A stretch of DNA of 64,000 nt from Opisthorchis felineus (GCA_004794785.1 SJOL01001128.1:4494-68493); one strand, 5' to 3'; positions 35,401 through 47,210 are shown, counted from the stretch's first letter. The notes: a model not told the origin generated them from the letters alone. Numbers and translations are program-made.

Positions 35401-36522
35401 TGCTTGTATTCGCCACCCGTCCTGCAATCTAAAAGCAAGCCTTGAAGCAGGGAGATTCAACTCACAGCAAGTTCAAAAACGGACGGACTCACCAAGTCAG
35501 TCTACTATGAAAATTCCGCGACGCCTAGCAACAAATCTACGGCTAAGTTTACCGTGCTGGTAACAAAACCTCAGTACAATTTTTTGCTCCTTGACTTGAA
35601 TATGTTATAATAAACTATTTCAAGGTCACGTTCTCCTGAAATATTCACTTAACACCACGCGAAACGTGCCGCCATCTGAATCTGTCAAGTAGACTCATTC
35701 TCGCGCAGCGCGAATTTGAGGGAAAACTCCATGTAAGCCGACGTGTTGGACTGAGTCAGCCCAATTTCCAGATATCAAACTATCCAGTAACTCACCTGCT
35801 AAACTAAACCGTCTCTTTGGATCGTTGTTTATGCATCACAACGCGGCAACTTCGTTATTTTTGGCGCTTCCTTAATTTCCCCTGGCTTGCACGACCACGT
35901 TAATTTTTAAAGCTATCATACCTTCCAGCTTAGTAGGGTCTAACTCGGTCACTCGCAATTACCCGCCATTCTTAGGCTCATTCCTCATTCTCAATTGGAC
36001 ACTCCATAATGGCGGGCACGAGGGATCGTTCTGTCAGAATTTATCACACCTGCATGACGTAAGTGCTTCAACCAAGTACCCATTCTTCGGATATTCTGAG
36101 TCGTCCATAGCCCGTGAGCAATTAGCGAATTACTTCAATAACCACTGTGACATCTGTTGTTCAGTCGTGCTTAAATTCATTGAAACTGAATGGATTTTTG
36201 CCTCAGTTGCAGTCTTTGAGGTGATAAAGCCAAAATGTCTGTACGTATGATCAGGTTGTCTGAGTCAAACACCCGTCACACCCTGGCGAACGGTAGCTGA
36301 CCAGTGAACGCGTTATACAATGGGATCAGTTTGGGACATCATGGTTGCCGTGAGTTCTGATGTGTGTTAAATTCGCACTCTAGAGCCAGATCCAGGTTGA
36401 TTTTTTTTTGGGGGGGGGGTGAACTGGAATATTTGATCTTCTAATGCATCAGTGTCCCTCTAAGTGTGATCGCTTAATCTACACAGTCGACACTTTCCGC
36501 ATCCGGAGATATTCACGAACAG
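32481..36522. other. No firmly recognised gene
   Basis: ORFs at 34046-34252 (both strands) and 35327-35563 (plus) are not recognised. Poly-C at 33171-33183 and a T9-G10 run at 36401-36419 are present. Confidence 0.4.
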
Positions 36523-37155
36523 TGGTTTGTTTCTGAGCCCTGGTATGTTACCTCTCACTCTTATATTAAAGGAATTTGCAAATACCCCCCGCTTTCCCAT
36601 GAAATCAAGGAAGGTACTCGACTGATAAAAATCCAAGCCTTCACAAAGCTAGGTTCCATGCAGTTACGTGTACGTTAATCAGCTTACGTCTTCTGGGAAT
36701 ACCCTTTTGGAACAAGTTATAGAAAATTTGGAATCCTCTGATCCTTCTGATTCGCTCATTGTTTATCCCTTTCCACGGTTGACGTCATGGCTCCGATCGT
36801 TCAAGTCGTTACAGCATAGTTTTAAAACACTCGTCAACTTACTAGTCGTGAGCTAAAAAGGTGCGTTTATTAGCCTGGACAAAAGAATGCTCATCAATGC
36901 TCATCAAATTTATTTCAGTTGATGTCTGGATGGGCTGTTTCCAAGCTGGTTTTCAGTACACACAGCTTAGGCAGCCCAGAGTCATCCCCGCTTTCAGAGA
37001 AACTTGGTCAGTCCCAGGAAGCCACTTGCCTCACTTTTTCTCTCTGTATTATGGACTGGTCGCTGCAACATTTCCCGTTTAATCAAGATAATCTCGCTAA
37101 TTTGCTCGGTCTATCGATCTTCCATTTTAAACGTGTCGAAGAGTCAGGATGTTGA
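36523..37155 (+). CDS. Candidate three-exon 3' end of an unknown gene
   Basis: Three open segments join in phase. Exon 36523-36613 (GLFLSPGMLPLTLILKEFAN...) ends at GTACTC. Exon 36683-36847 (LTSSGNTLLEQVIENLESSD...) follows an AATCAG acceptor and ends at GTGAGC. Exon 36919-37155 (LMSGWAVSKLVFSTHS...) follows TTTATTTCAG and ends in TGA. The implied introns are 69 and 71 bp. The product (163 residues visible) is leucine-rich and serine-rich, has no motif I recognise, and may be mostly helical. Donor 1 is weak and the 5' end is unknown. Phase continuity through three segments is the main support, and function is unknown. Confidence 0.4.
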
Positions 37156-37254
37156 ACTTAAACTTTCAACCTGTGCCCGTAATTGACCTCCACAATCCCT
37201 TTTAAAGCATCAAACCGGATAAGCAGACCATCTTTTAATTCATGTCTGCAAATT

Positions 37255-37440
37255 AGCTAGGTGGTGAAATACACGCATTGCAAATAAAGCTGGTTTTAAA
37301 GGGAGATAGCCAAATCCAAACTGAATCTCTCGTTTATGCTACCTTATAAATGAATGTGCCGCACATAAGCCACTCTGTGTAGTGCATTACGAATACACTC
37401 TGTGTTTCATTTGGTAAGACATTCCAGAGATCTCATTATA
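37255..37440 (-). mobile_element. Family B repeat body, minus, no ribozyme
   Basis: Plus strand reads GGTGAAATACACGCATTGC, TTTTAAAGGGAGATAGCC, CTCTCGTTTATGCTACC and GTGTTTCATTTGGTAAGAC, ending at the family B 5' end. Confidence 0.65.
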
Positions 37441-37486
37441 TTAGCTCAGGGTAACTTGCTACTCATGAGGTTGCTGAAAACTTTTC

Positions 37487-37539
37487 GGCAATCCGCAACC
37501 CGTTTCGTCCTTCTTCGGGCTTATCAGGTAGACGCAGTC
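37487..37539 (-). ncRNA. Hammerhead motif, family B (copy B9)
   Basis: Minus strand: GAC-TGC-GTCTAC, CTGATAA, GCCCGAAGAAGGAC, GAAAC, GGGTT, GCGGAT. The GAAA box is intact, but the core has a G-to-A change and the triplet is altered. Confidence 0.65.
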
Positions 37540-37732
37540 TCTGAGTTCCCGTCAAAATTATGCCTGCTTGAACCCCAGTGTACGCAGCTAAAGAAGAATA
37601 TCACAACTGAGGGGTTCTATTAGGATTCAGCTAGGTCACCCGTTAACAGCAAACCCATTTGCAAATGCGTACTTTTCACCTCTTGCGTGCCATTTAGTGC
37701 TCATGCAGAACATAAAGCTGACCGGAACTCGA

Positions 37733-37787
37733 GTACTGGTCCGAATGTATGAACTCCAAGGAGGGAAAAAGCGGTTGTGAGTTGTCT
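37733..37787 (+). ncRNA. Strongly degraded hammerhead motif, family B (copy B6)
   Basis: Only TATGA, ACTCCAAGGAGGG, AAAAAGCGGTT and GTGAG-TTGTC remain recognisable by alignment to other copies. Confidence 0.35.
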
Positions 37788-37899
37788 AACAATTTTTAGC
37801 AACCTTGAGTAGTGTGCCTAGGTAGCATTTTGAAGTACTATATTTCCTGGGTTGAGCTCTTAAAAAGTGGGACATTTTTTTTCGTCACACTCATATTAC

Positions 37900-38225
37900 T
37901 CCTGTCTGAACATTCACTTTACTCCTGTCCTCATGCGAATTTTCTGCCGCGCGGACAGCACAGTGTGGAAGCACTGGACTCAAGTTTCGCTTTCATTAGA
38001 GCTCATCCTCAGTGCACATCGATGGGCGTGCCGGAGAATGAACTGTGAACGTCTGATACGCAAGGCAAGTGGGTGACAACTATTCCACTAGCTCACGCTG
38101 AACACACAAATTGTCATGTTTGAAAAGGTGAACATATTCACTCTCGAGCGGTGTGATTGGTTTGTACGACGGTTCAAACGACGACACATTAACCGCCCTA
38201 ATTGTGTCCTGGTTGTGCCTTTCTT
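37900..38225 (-). mobile_element. Family C hammerhead SINE, minus copy
   Basis: Plus strand shows the ribozyme complement (37971-38016), GTGCCGGAGAATGAACTG (eroded B-box), then CTCGAGCGGTGTGATTGG and CGACGGTTCAAACGACGAC. The last two recur at 55.4 kb (GAGTGGTGTGATTAG, CGACGGCCCGAACGACGAC). Confidence 0.65.
37971..38016 (-). ncRNA. Hammerhead motif, family C (copy C2)
   Basis: Minus strand: GTGCACTG, AGGATGA (core altered at its start), stem II GCTCT/AAAGC with loop AATG, GAAAC, TTGAGTC with a GUC triplet, CAGTGC. GCACTG and CAGTGC pair fully as stem I. Confidence 0.65.
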
Positions 38226-38739
38226 TCTGCTGATTGCATCCAAAGGTATTTTCGTCATTGACAAATTCATCAGAAAGTTTCATTGCTTGCTGTCTTTTGC
38301 ACTGGCTCTGCCGGTCTTCTATTTGCTTTTCTTTAATCAAAAGGGAAAGACCAAGTTTTGCTATCCCGCAACATTAAGCTGGCTTTCAACTGTGGTGAAC
38401 ATTCATTTCAGCTTTCTTCGCTGGCAGGCATTTCGCAATGCGTAACACTCTTTCGGACAAAGTCTTATCCAAAAGTTATTTTGATCTCAACAGTAAGGTG
38501 AAAGTTTAAGAATTTTTGTGAGAACTACTATGTACCGCAACACCTGTGTCCCATATTTGGCTCGCTTACTCGTCAAACCTGCAAGTATGCGACAGTGAAA
38601 ACCTAACTACGTGCCGGCGCACCATCCGGCAGCTGCGCAGGTTTTAAATACAACGCCTGCGGCGGATACCTGGTACCAAATGTAATGAACAAGAGTCAGA
38701 CACAGTGGTTTCCCGAAGGAAGCCTTGTGACGGAAATCA

Positions 38740-38950
38740 CGCCAAACTCACATTCAGCTGTCTATGGTGTTTGGGCCATGTTTGCCAATTAAGCGGGAGC
38801 AGGACTATCTCTATATGGTCAACTGTATAAACGGAACCGTGACAGATGAAGCCTAGATGTGTGGACACCCTGGCCGAACGTCTGAAAGCTGCCCACGTGG
38901 ATCCTGTTGAGTGGAGCACACATGAGGATGGCAAAATGGAGTTTGCCACT
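38740..38950 (+). mobile_element. Possible LINE 3' fragment
   Basis: CACGCCAAACTCACATTCA and later CGTCTGAAAGCTGCCCACGT align with the minus-strand 3' part of the LINE remnant at 9317-9541 (ATGCCAAACTCACATTCAAC, ATCTGAAAGCTGATCGCGTG). Frames are broken. Confidence 0.4.
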
Positions 38951-39834
38951 TCAGTGACATCCAACTTGGAACTTTTGATGTGAGGCGTGCAAAATGCAAG
39001 GGCATCATCGGAGCCGTTGGATCCGAAGGCAGAACAAGTTTGATCCACAGCGACTGCGTCAGCGTTTGCGTCGGTCGCTTTGGGCCGATTGGATACACAG
39101 TGATCGGTTAGGAAAACGTCGGCAAATGAAGTTTATCCGATCCGCTTTATCTTTCTGAGGTTATCAGATTGCTTGACCTGCGCTGGTGCCAAATGTGACT
39201 ACCCGTGACCATCACTGTATAGACTGAACTGGACACTGAGCACCTCGGAGTTCTTAGCCGATTTGTTCTATAATTGACCATTATCGCGTGGACCGGATCA
39301 AGTTAAGCTATGTCTGACTCCTTGAATGCCATGCTGATATATTCTGGGTGTAGCTTTTTAGTGCAGCAGCCATCCAGCCCATCCGAACGGACATCATTAG
39401 CTTCAACTGCTAGCTTGATTCTATCTATCTGCTATGCTTCGACATGCTGTACTGAATGTTTCCGACTGTTGAGCTCCCAACGGTAATAGAAGTGGCTTTC
39501 TGTTACCTTCGCTGTGCAGAACAAGTTGGATAGTGCTAGCACCGCCAAAATGAACCATTCCTGGTTTGTATAATTACATCACAATGCCTCTAGTAAAGAC
39601 ATTGTTTGATCGGTAGCGAGCACCTACAGCTAGTAAGACGCGATACAAGGATGGCCAGTTCCAAAGGCGAAGAATCTGACAAAGCCGTCCACAGTGTTTT
39701 AGGAATGACAGTTATATCCCCTCCCCAATCCCTGAAGACGGTTGTCATCCAAGCCCTGCAGTGACGAAAACCACTCGATCCTTTTGCTTCTGATTTCCTA
39801 TTTTGTTTTAACTAAACATGTAAAAACGTCTTCA

Positions 39835-39965
39835 TAAAGGAATCTACTCACAAGGTTGCTGGCAACCCCTTCGACAGCCCGCAACCGGTTTCACCCTTCT
39901 TGGGGTTCATCAGGTAGGCACAGTCCCCGAGTTTCCGCCCACCTTATGTTCTACTTGTAAAAAAG
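39835..39965 (-). mobile_element. Family B hammerhead repeat end, minus copy
   Basis: Tail (CTCACAAGGTTGCTGGCAAC), ribozyme complement, then GAGTTTCCGCCCACCTTATG and TTCTACTTG. The rest of the body is missing. Confidence 0.75.
39873..39925 (-). ncRNA. Hammerhead ribozyme, family B (copy B10), core intact
   Basis: Minus strand: GAC-TGT-GCCTAC, CTGATGA, stem II ACCC/GGGT with loop CAAGAA, GAAA, CCGG, GUU triplet, GCGGGC-T-GTC. The first stem II pair has changed from G-C to A-T on both sides, keeping pairing. Stem I has one A-C mismatch. GUU is a permitted but slow triplet in known hammerheads. Confidence 0.8.
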
Positions 39966-42564
39966 TTACTTTGTGGTGCTTTACATATGGCACCCGGTGT
40001 CCACAATGGTAATAGTTACACACATTGTAGCCCTCCGCCGTCCATTAGGTTAAAGAAAATATGGGTGAGCGCTTCTAAAGGGGAATGCTGTACACCTCTT
40101 TTTTCGTTTATTTTCATTGCCGGCAGCTCAGGAAAGCTTTGACAAACTTCCCAGTCCTTTGCTAGTCTTCCTTCCGCACCACCGCATTAATCGCAATCTT
40201 GAAATGGAAGAGGGATCCAAGGATGAATCTCTACGTCAAATTGTTTTTCTACACATTAGTGTGACATGTTTAATCGCTTTTGCCACTTTTCTGGTTTGAA
40301 ACGTCAGTTTTGAGTTTGAAACGCAAGTTTTTTCTCGCTCTGAAAGCTACATTCGTTTCTTGTTCTTCGAGTTCAAATCAGTGCTAAAGGCTGTCAGCAT
40401 CTTGTTCCTACATTCCTTTATAAAACAGTTGCTCCACTAGTTAATACACTGCATAAACACCCTGTCAGATTCGTTGACAGAGGTCACGCTGTTGGTCCAA
40501 GTAGCGTAATCTCAGCTGAGCAGAGTCCTTCGAACCATCCCTAGCCCAGAATGATGTGGGCTGTCGTCATATCGATACCGTCAAGCTTGGCGATAGTGTG
40601 ATTGCCAGGTGTTACAGGTTTCCGGTCGAAGGTTTTTGAGCTTCGTGTTATAGGCAGTGGAACCACTTGTCATCGCATCAGTAATTTGAAAACTGCCCTC
40701 AGGAAAATCTGACTTCAACATGCTTGGCCTGGGGGGGGGGGCATGGTTTGGCCGAAGAAAAGGCTGAAGTTGGCCTCCTCAGTCAAGGTAGTTGTTTTTC
40801 TTTCAGTCCAAATGACTAAACACCACGGTTTTGCTTGCTATCTTAGGGGTTCAGTATGCGCAAAACCGGATGAAAATTCTTCTTCGCGGGGATTTTTAAG
40901 TTCAAGCGTTGTGCCAGGTTTGATTCAATCGCCTACCCGTCTTAATTTGCTCTAACGCGCTGCTAACTTCGTTATCTGCTCTCAGACAAAATATTTAAGT
41001 GTTTGACCGACTAGGAAAAATTCCTACAGACAATACAAACTAAATGGACTTTCTCGAAGTCTACCCAACACGCATTACCCCCAACTGGGCACTGAAGGAC
41101 ATTGTTAGTTCTGCGTATCTCAGTAACTTCTTATTTCAAGGACTGTGTGTACTGAACTAAGGCAAATCATGCAGCTCTATCTGGCGTTCGACTGTTGTTC
41201 CCCCATCTCCGTGGTGGCCTGAGAATCATCAGATAGTTGTTGCTCCAACAGTCTCTTGCTTATGGGCTTGCTTTCAGTGTGCGCAATAGTGACAAACACA
41301 AATAGCCTCACTCATATTTTCCGGTTTCAGAAGCCTTCACCTGCCAGCGGGCACATATCATCTTTCGAATCATCCCTACCATGTGAAACAAATGTGCGGG
41401 AGGTCACGGTCGATTACCGACCTTCGCGGCTTCTAGTGTTCCACCAAGACTGATAGTTCGTTGAGATCGCTCCTGGTGAAAGTAAACTGGTTCAGTGGTA
41501 AATTGTGTTTAGAACGGCATAGTTCGTACTGTTCCTGTTCAGTATGGTAGAGTTCTCCCTTATTCTATGGACTTTGCAAAACCCTGAAAGGATCCATTTA
41601 CATTCGGTTAAGTCGATGTCATCCCTGCAACAAACACAGACGTACGGTCGCTGAATAGCTGATATTAATACGCAATTGTATATAAACAAATCCTCCCGCA
41701 GTTAATATATAGCGAGGGCGTGGGAAATTTTCTTAACATCTACGCCAGTTATTGTATGATATTGCGGACCAGTACCGACTCCTTGATCTTCATTTAATAT
41801 AACCCAGATGAACACCGCAAAACTTTTTCATGGTTTATTATGCGGTGGCGGTTGCCGACATATTTGTTGGCTCTGGTCTCAAGATTGCTAGGTGGATACA
41901 TGCCACGATCAAGCAGGCCTGCGTTGTTTTTTCTCTAGGGTAATTGCTTCTGTCAACTGCACAACGGTAGTCTTTGAGCGAACGGTATGTTCATCATCTC
42001 TTCGGCATACCCGTTGCTGATTTGGCTTGTTTTATGTGAAAGAGAAAGGAAGGGGAATATATTGGTGGTCCAAGCAAACCAAAACTGGACAGCTTCGTGC
42101 CATGCATGGCATCATCTGCTTCTATCCCCGGCTAAGCTAACAGTGAATCATTTTCTTCGTATAAGGTTGTTCTACTTAAATCTACACTAAAGTGGTCAAC
42201 GTGATTTCATGCGTGAGAAGACCGGTAGTTGCAATGTAAAGGCTCACGTTTCTAGTCATCCCATCCGTCTTGGTTCACCAGAGGTTTCTCGTTTCAACGC
42301 TGCTCCATCCTGTTCAACTAGCTATTCATATGTTGCATAACATGCAGTCTTCAGTCGTACCTGGAACAGATCCAGGTAAAACAAACTTTCTGTCACAAGG
42401 CCGTGGAAAACTGGTGCCAACCTCTTGCTGAGTTTATCCTCCAGTCTCGTGGCGACCGTCCCTAAGCCTTTAGGAATCGATGACACGGTACACTTTAATT
42501 TCGACTTGTGATCGTGAATAAAGCATCAGTTTGAAAACGTAACACCTGCCTAATAAGCTAAGGC
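39966..42564. other. No recognised gene
   Basis: Short ORFs, and a poly-G run at 40731-40741. Confidence 0.4.
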
Positions 42565-42615
42565 TGATGAGAACTAACGGCCGGTTTTACCTTATTTGCG
42601 GATTATCGGTATTGG
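42565..42615 (-). ncRNA. Possible eroded hammerhead, family B (copy B14)
   Basis: Minus strand: ACCGATAATCCGCAAATAAGG then TAAAACCGGCCG aligns loosely with the family B ribozyme region. Support is weak. Confidence 0.3.
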
Positions 42616-43394
42616 TAAACGGACTGGTTGTCGAGGCACGACTCCTAGGAATTCCCTGTTAGTGATTTTCTTCTGTCGCGTCTCGAGTTCACATCATCTC
42701 AGTTTGCAATTGGATATAGTTCACGTTCACGTCACTTTCGTTTGAACACACTTCATGGGCTGTTCAAACCAGAGTAATGTAAATTCAAATTCTGTGAATC
42801 CCACAGCCACCTACAGGTAATCGAATATAAGTCCTAAAATTCCATTCGGCTTCTGTGTTGCCAAGCGCAAAGGAAATCTATACATTTTGAGAGCTGCAGC
42901 AATTCATCTGTTTTGTTGCGTGCGTGCACTTGTGGATTTATCGAAATTTTCCCTGTCAGTACACCGGTAAACACAATGCATGTGACCAAACTGAGTGTCC
43001 GTTTGACGAATATCCGTACATTCTGCTTATATATTTAGGTGATGGGTAGGGAAACACGTCATATTGTTGCATGACCCGTTTGACGAATCAGAGGATTGCC
43101 TCATTTGGCTATTAGCCACCCCTTATCCTAGTACAACATTATTGAATGTCTGATGAGCTGTGGTTTAATTGTGAATCACAAGAAAACAAATTGCTTAATC
43201 AATTAATCAATTTAATTAGTTAAAGTAACTGCTTAATTGCACTAGGCACATTATGACTTCATACTGTAGAGCGGTCCCCAAAAGACCATACTGCTGGGAT
43301 CGGAAGTGGACGTGCCCTGTTTGAAATGAAAACAATTTTGGTATTGAAGTGCCGACAAATTTCTAGTAAAGTGCCCCCGTGTCTCAATCGAGAA

Positions 43395-43440
43395 ACATTG
43401 CACAGCGGCTTCACCCTCATTAGGAACCATCAGCAGTGTG
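43395..43440 (-). ncRNA. Hammerhead motif, family A (copy A3)
   Basis: Minus strand: GCACACTG, CTGATGG, TTCCTAATGAGGG, TGAAGC, CGCTGTGCA. Both catalytic boxes carry a change, so it is likely inactive. Confidence 0.5.
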
Positions 43441-43503
43441 CACCTCACGGAATTTCATAGAGTCTCGAGCAACAAGACAATATAGAGTTGACAGAAACTC
43501 GGG

Positions 43504-43553
43504 GACTGCGCCTACCTGATGAGCCCCAAGAAGGGCGAACTCGGTCGAGGGCT
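43504..43553 (+). ncRNA. Hammerhead motif, family B (copy B4)
   Basis: GAC-TGC-GCCTAC, CTGATGA, stem II GCCC/GGGC with loop CAAGAA, GAACT instead of GAAAC, CGGTC, GAGGGC-T-G. Stems I and II are near perfect, and a single A-to-C in the GAAA box should inactivate it. Confidence 0.75.
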
Positions 43554-43653
43554 GCTGAAGAGTTTTCATCAACCTTACGAGTAGCACGTTTCGTCTAAAC
43601 ATATCAACATGTTAATAATGAGAGTATATGAGGAAAATTTAAAATATCCCCGG

Positions 43654-43833
43654 TTAGCAGTGTTCCGGCAGGCGAACGGCGAATGCACTCGATCCATCAG
43701 CAAGTGACTCGTTTTCAAAATCAATAAGAACCCGACAGATCCGGCAATCACTATCGTCAACTTCACAGTATATTTGCTGGGCCAGACGGGTAAAATCACC
43801 GTTTCGACTGAGGTCACTTGCCAAAGGGAAGCG
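43654..43833 (-). CDS. Possible terminal exon, unrecognised
   Basis: The minus frame reads RFPLASDLSRNGDFTRLAQQ, IYCEVDDSDCRICRVLIDFE and NESLADGSSAFAVRLPEHC, then TAA. The acidic stretch and C-x2-C spacing (DCRIC) look protein-like. Possible 3' splice sites are the AG at 43834-43835 or one inside CTTTGGCAAG. Family unknown. A 91-codon frame overlaps it but reads less like protein. Confidence 0.35.
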   Translation of the reverse strand, partial: RFPLASDLSRNGDFTRLAQQIYCEVDDSDCRICRVLIDFENESLADGSSAFAVRLPEHC

Positions 43834-43839
43834 CTAGCA

Positions 43840-45429
43840 AGTCTATCCATACTTTTAAAAATTTTGTATTCCTACACATTTTGTGACTTTACTTAGACGT
43901 CTGCCATTCTAAAGTGTTTGCCTGAATGCTCTCAACTTGCAATTGCGTTTGCACACTGCCGAACCAGACCCAGTGGAGCTAAACACATTTGTAGTGAAAA
44001 GTCCGGTGTTCCCAAATTTTGCGTGAATTAGGCGTAAGTTTTCGGTAGAAGGCAACATGTTCAAAATACTGAAAGCGAAGTTACTCTGTGCATACTTGCC
44101 AGTCAACCACTGTTAGATAAGTCGAGGCCGATTGAAATAAATATTACATGAACGGAGTTAGATTAAAACTTTTGGCCAGAATCCATCCTAATCTGCACAC
44201 TGAGGGCCAAAACTGTGGATACAAGATGGATTCAGACACCTCCAGTTACAGACACCATATTGCAGTTGTGAAACGACGCATACTTAACGCGGACCTCATT
44301 CTTGAGTCATAATTCTTGCTGGACTTTAAAGTGTACCGTAAAAGTGCTTCGCGCTCATCTACTCGCTTTTTAACCCCTTCGGGGATGTGCCTATTGGAAG
44401 CTAATCAGATGATTGTGGCGGGCAACAATGTGTGGTTCCTTCTATAGTATACTTTACTGAGTGTACTTTACTGGGTGACATTGATGTGCTGCATCATGCA
44501 TTCCTAGGCAATGACCTTGTCAAAAATTTTGAGGTTCTACGATTAGCTTTTTGATTTTTTTAATCGCTGATTTTGCTTTGATTTGGAATTGGATGTGATA
44601 GGGACTACTCGTTCAGCCCTCAAAACAAAAAAGTCCAAACTCCGAATTTGGGTCCGCTGTTCGTGAACAAGATCTCGGGGATCACATGTCGTACAAGTAC
44701 GTTTGTTCCTGTAGTTTACAACGTCCGGGAGGATGTTCCACGAAAAAAAACATGTTTGCAGGCCCATGTGTTTTTATACAGATGGAAAAGTTCATCGGAC
44801 AAAATGCTTTCAGATAATCAGAACTGAGTGACAGTCTCAGGTGGGGAGAAGCAGCAAACTACTAAAGTGTCGAAAACTATACCCGACATTCTAGCACATG
44901 TCCTGTTTCACGTGAGGCAATCCTATTTTAGGAACTGCCATCATACAGAGTAACTTGCAACCAATACATCAAGACGAACTTTCGCTTTCAGTTACTGATA
45001 ACCCATCTTCGCCACAGGGACTCGCTTCTGTGCTAGAAAAAGATAAACCATACGGTAAGAAGGCGCGCTGTTTGCACGTGATGTTCTTGGGTCACATCAG
45101 CCTTTCACTTTGGGGAGGAGATGAATAACTGGGCTGTTGTACTGGTAGTGTTCATTTAGGCGTTCCGGAATAATGAAAGTCCAACGAAAGACTGCATTTT
45201 TATGTTAGAATGCCTAACAAGATTACCTGGTGGCCAGAAATCTATAACTGAAAAGGAATAGGAATGATTCATCGTAGGTATCACATAAAACTCTGTGCGA
45301 TCTCTCTGTCTCTCTCACTGTTCATACAGTACTATGAATGTAAAGCAGACGGCTATGAACAAACTGATAGGGAGACTGAACAACATAAATCGAAGCCTCT
45401 AAATCTAACAAGCCTAATGTCATAGATAT
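43840..45429. other. No recognised gene
   Basis: An ORF at 44543-44767 (minus) ends in a Lys/Ser-rich tail and is not recognised. No known repeat was seen. Confidence 0.4.
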
Positions 45430-45790
45430 ATCAAAGCGGAACATTATCAATCAATAAGTAGCTCAGAGGAAGAATAACCGCACAAGATCAGTGAAACTTT
45501 CATCCGATAGGTCTTCACTCGAGGGACCAGTCAATACGTCACCATGTGGTATGGTTTCTTGGAATGAAGGATCAGAGGTGCTATATCCTTTGTAGGTAAG
45601 AGTTAATCACAAAGCCGATCAGCCACTCGGTTAATTGTTCAAACTACCAGCTAAAGGGTCGTGGATTCGGGACTTCCTACTGGATTTTCGTGAGATGCGA
45701 ACTGCTGATGATTCCCAGCAAGGATGAAACAGTTGTACAACACTCCTCAGCTTCTCAGCATAGATTGATCACACTTAAAGGACGAAACCT
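45430..45790 (+). mobile_element. Family A hammerhead SINE, plus copy
   Basis: In order: GTAGCTCAGAGGAAGAATAA, CTTCACTCGAGGGACCAGTC, GGTGCTATATCCTTTG, an A-box-like CAGCCACTCGGTTAATTG, GGGTCGTGGATTCGGGACTT as the degraded B-box, the ribozyme, then CAGCATAGATTG and AAAGGACGAAACCTCT. This is the most complete single unit (about 360 bp). Confidence 0.7.
45697..45743 (+). ncRNA. Hammerhead motif, family A (copy A4)
   Basis: GCGAACTG, CTGATGA, TTCC...GGAT, GAAAC, AGTTGTA, CAACACT. Catalytic boxes are intact, stem III is ACAGTTGT (self-complementary with one G-T), the triplet is GUA, and stem I is partly disrupted. Confidence 0.6.
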
Positions 45791-46599
45791 CTATTAAAAA
45801 GCGGAACAAGTCAAATAAGATATTTGCGGAATATGTGAGATATATGAGTATGTATTTATCAAACCACAGTCGTCCTCATTTCAGACGGACGGACAATCAA
45901 ATTATCGGAGGGTATATCATTGCGATTGTGCTTCATTTAGTGTTCAAGTAGAAATAGTTTTGACTGGAATGGAGGACTACATCGAAATGATCGAAATGAT
46001 GATCGAAATAATTAGAACAATCTCAAGAAACCATCCAATTTCTCTCACTGGTTAAGTTAGAATACAAAGCACTTTAGCACACTGTAAAGATTGCCTAACG
46101 CGCACAGACTGCAAATGAATAGATCGGGTCTCGCCTGATTTCAGCGTTTGCTGATTGTGAAACCGGCTTTCTCACACTGCGCCCCCGAATTGTTGCCGGA
46201 ATTGCAGTCATTCCTGCATAGGGTTTACGAGTTAGCAATCGAAAGTTCTTTGAGAGCACTCATCCAGCCCTATAGCCCTTTGACTGACAAAAACTTTTAA
46301 GGGAGAACCACGTGTGATGAAAAAATCTTTGGTGCTCCACTTCCGGTTTCATTCAGTGCAGCAAACCTGGAATGTATGTTCCACCGATACATGGATCTTT
46401 CACTAAAAACTCTGGTAAGAACAGACTGGTTGGAAATGGTAAGTTTTTCGAACGATAGCAAAATAATACATCTTGACGTGACTCAGTCTAAACAGCTAAA
46501 AAATTGAGCAAACGTTTTTTTAACAAAATAAAGGGTAGCTGGATCAGTGCTCTTCAGTCAGACCTCCTGACGCTCTTTTGTATTCTTTCTAAATCTTCA

Positions 46600-46690
46600 A
46601 ATCGGTCTCTGTTGGAGTCTGTAAGTGAAATCACTCTATGCTGAAAAGCTGGAAAAACCTGTACAGCTGCTTTATCCCTGCTTAGAATTC
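46600..46690 (-). mobile_element. Family A fragment with half hammerhead
   Basis: Plus strand: TAAGTGAAATCACTCTATGC, TGAAAAGCTGG, CCTGTACAGCTGCTTTATCC. On the minus strand this is GGATAAAGCAGCTGTACAGG, the 3' half of a family A ribozyme. The CTGATGA half is missing. Confidence 0.45.
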
Positions 46691-47159
46691 GCAACTTTCT
46701 AATCAGTTTCCTAGCACTACATCAATCTGTTACCGATGACTGAGCAGCAACTTGGCTGTTTTGCAGTTAGACTGGATGTAGCGTCCCTCATCATTCGGTC
46801 ACGCATTTCATGTTACCTGTCCGATGTTGACTGGTTCTTATGAAATAAAAGGCTCGTGTGAATTGAGTGTTTATTCTCTTTGATTAATCTGCTTACTGTT
46901 TGCTTGCAGTGTGAAAACTTTGTAATGGAACAGAAGTCAGAGTTCTTGATCGCTCATTTTTTACCCTGAGAACAGAATTCTCTTGCCACCTGCTTCAGCA
47001 ACAACAGAAACCTGTCAACTATTGAGGTGCTCAGGCACAATAGGCTCGTCCATAGACAGGTACCAAGTACTTGACGAGATGAAGTTCATGAAATCCGTAT
47101 AAACCAGCTTGCCTTCTTGTAGGAGACACTAGAAAAAGCAGCAGCCTTATACTGTCATT

Positions 47160-47210
47160 ACCCATCACCATCCTCAAAGTGATCGTCATCACCATCACCA
47201 TCATCATTAA

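Larger units (their letters stand above)
37455..37800. mobile_element. Inverted pair of family B repeats
   Basis: A minus copy (tail ACTCATGAGGTTGCTGAAAA, ribozyme B9, then CTTGAACCCCAGTG) is followed by a plus copy (GATTCAGCTAGGTCACCCG, CATTTGCAAATGCG, ribozyme B6, tail TTTTTAGCAACCTTGAGTA). Confidence 0.65.
43395..43590. mobile_element. Composite repeat with opposing family A and B ribozymes
   Basis: Read on the minus strand: antisense family B ribozyme, linker GAGACTCTATGAAATTCCGT, then a complete family A ribozyme region. This is the same order as at 29.6 kb but with the family A half retained. Confidence 0.7.

Noticed and set aside
38116..38445. 109-codon plus ORF with hydrophobic stretch
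   Set aside because: Its first part is family C SINE sequence shared with 55.4 kb, so it is most likely chance.
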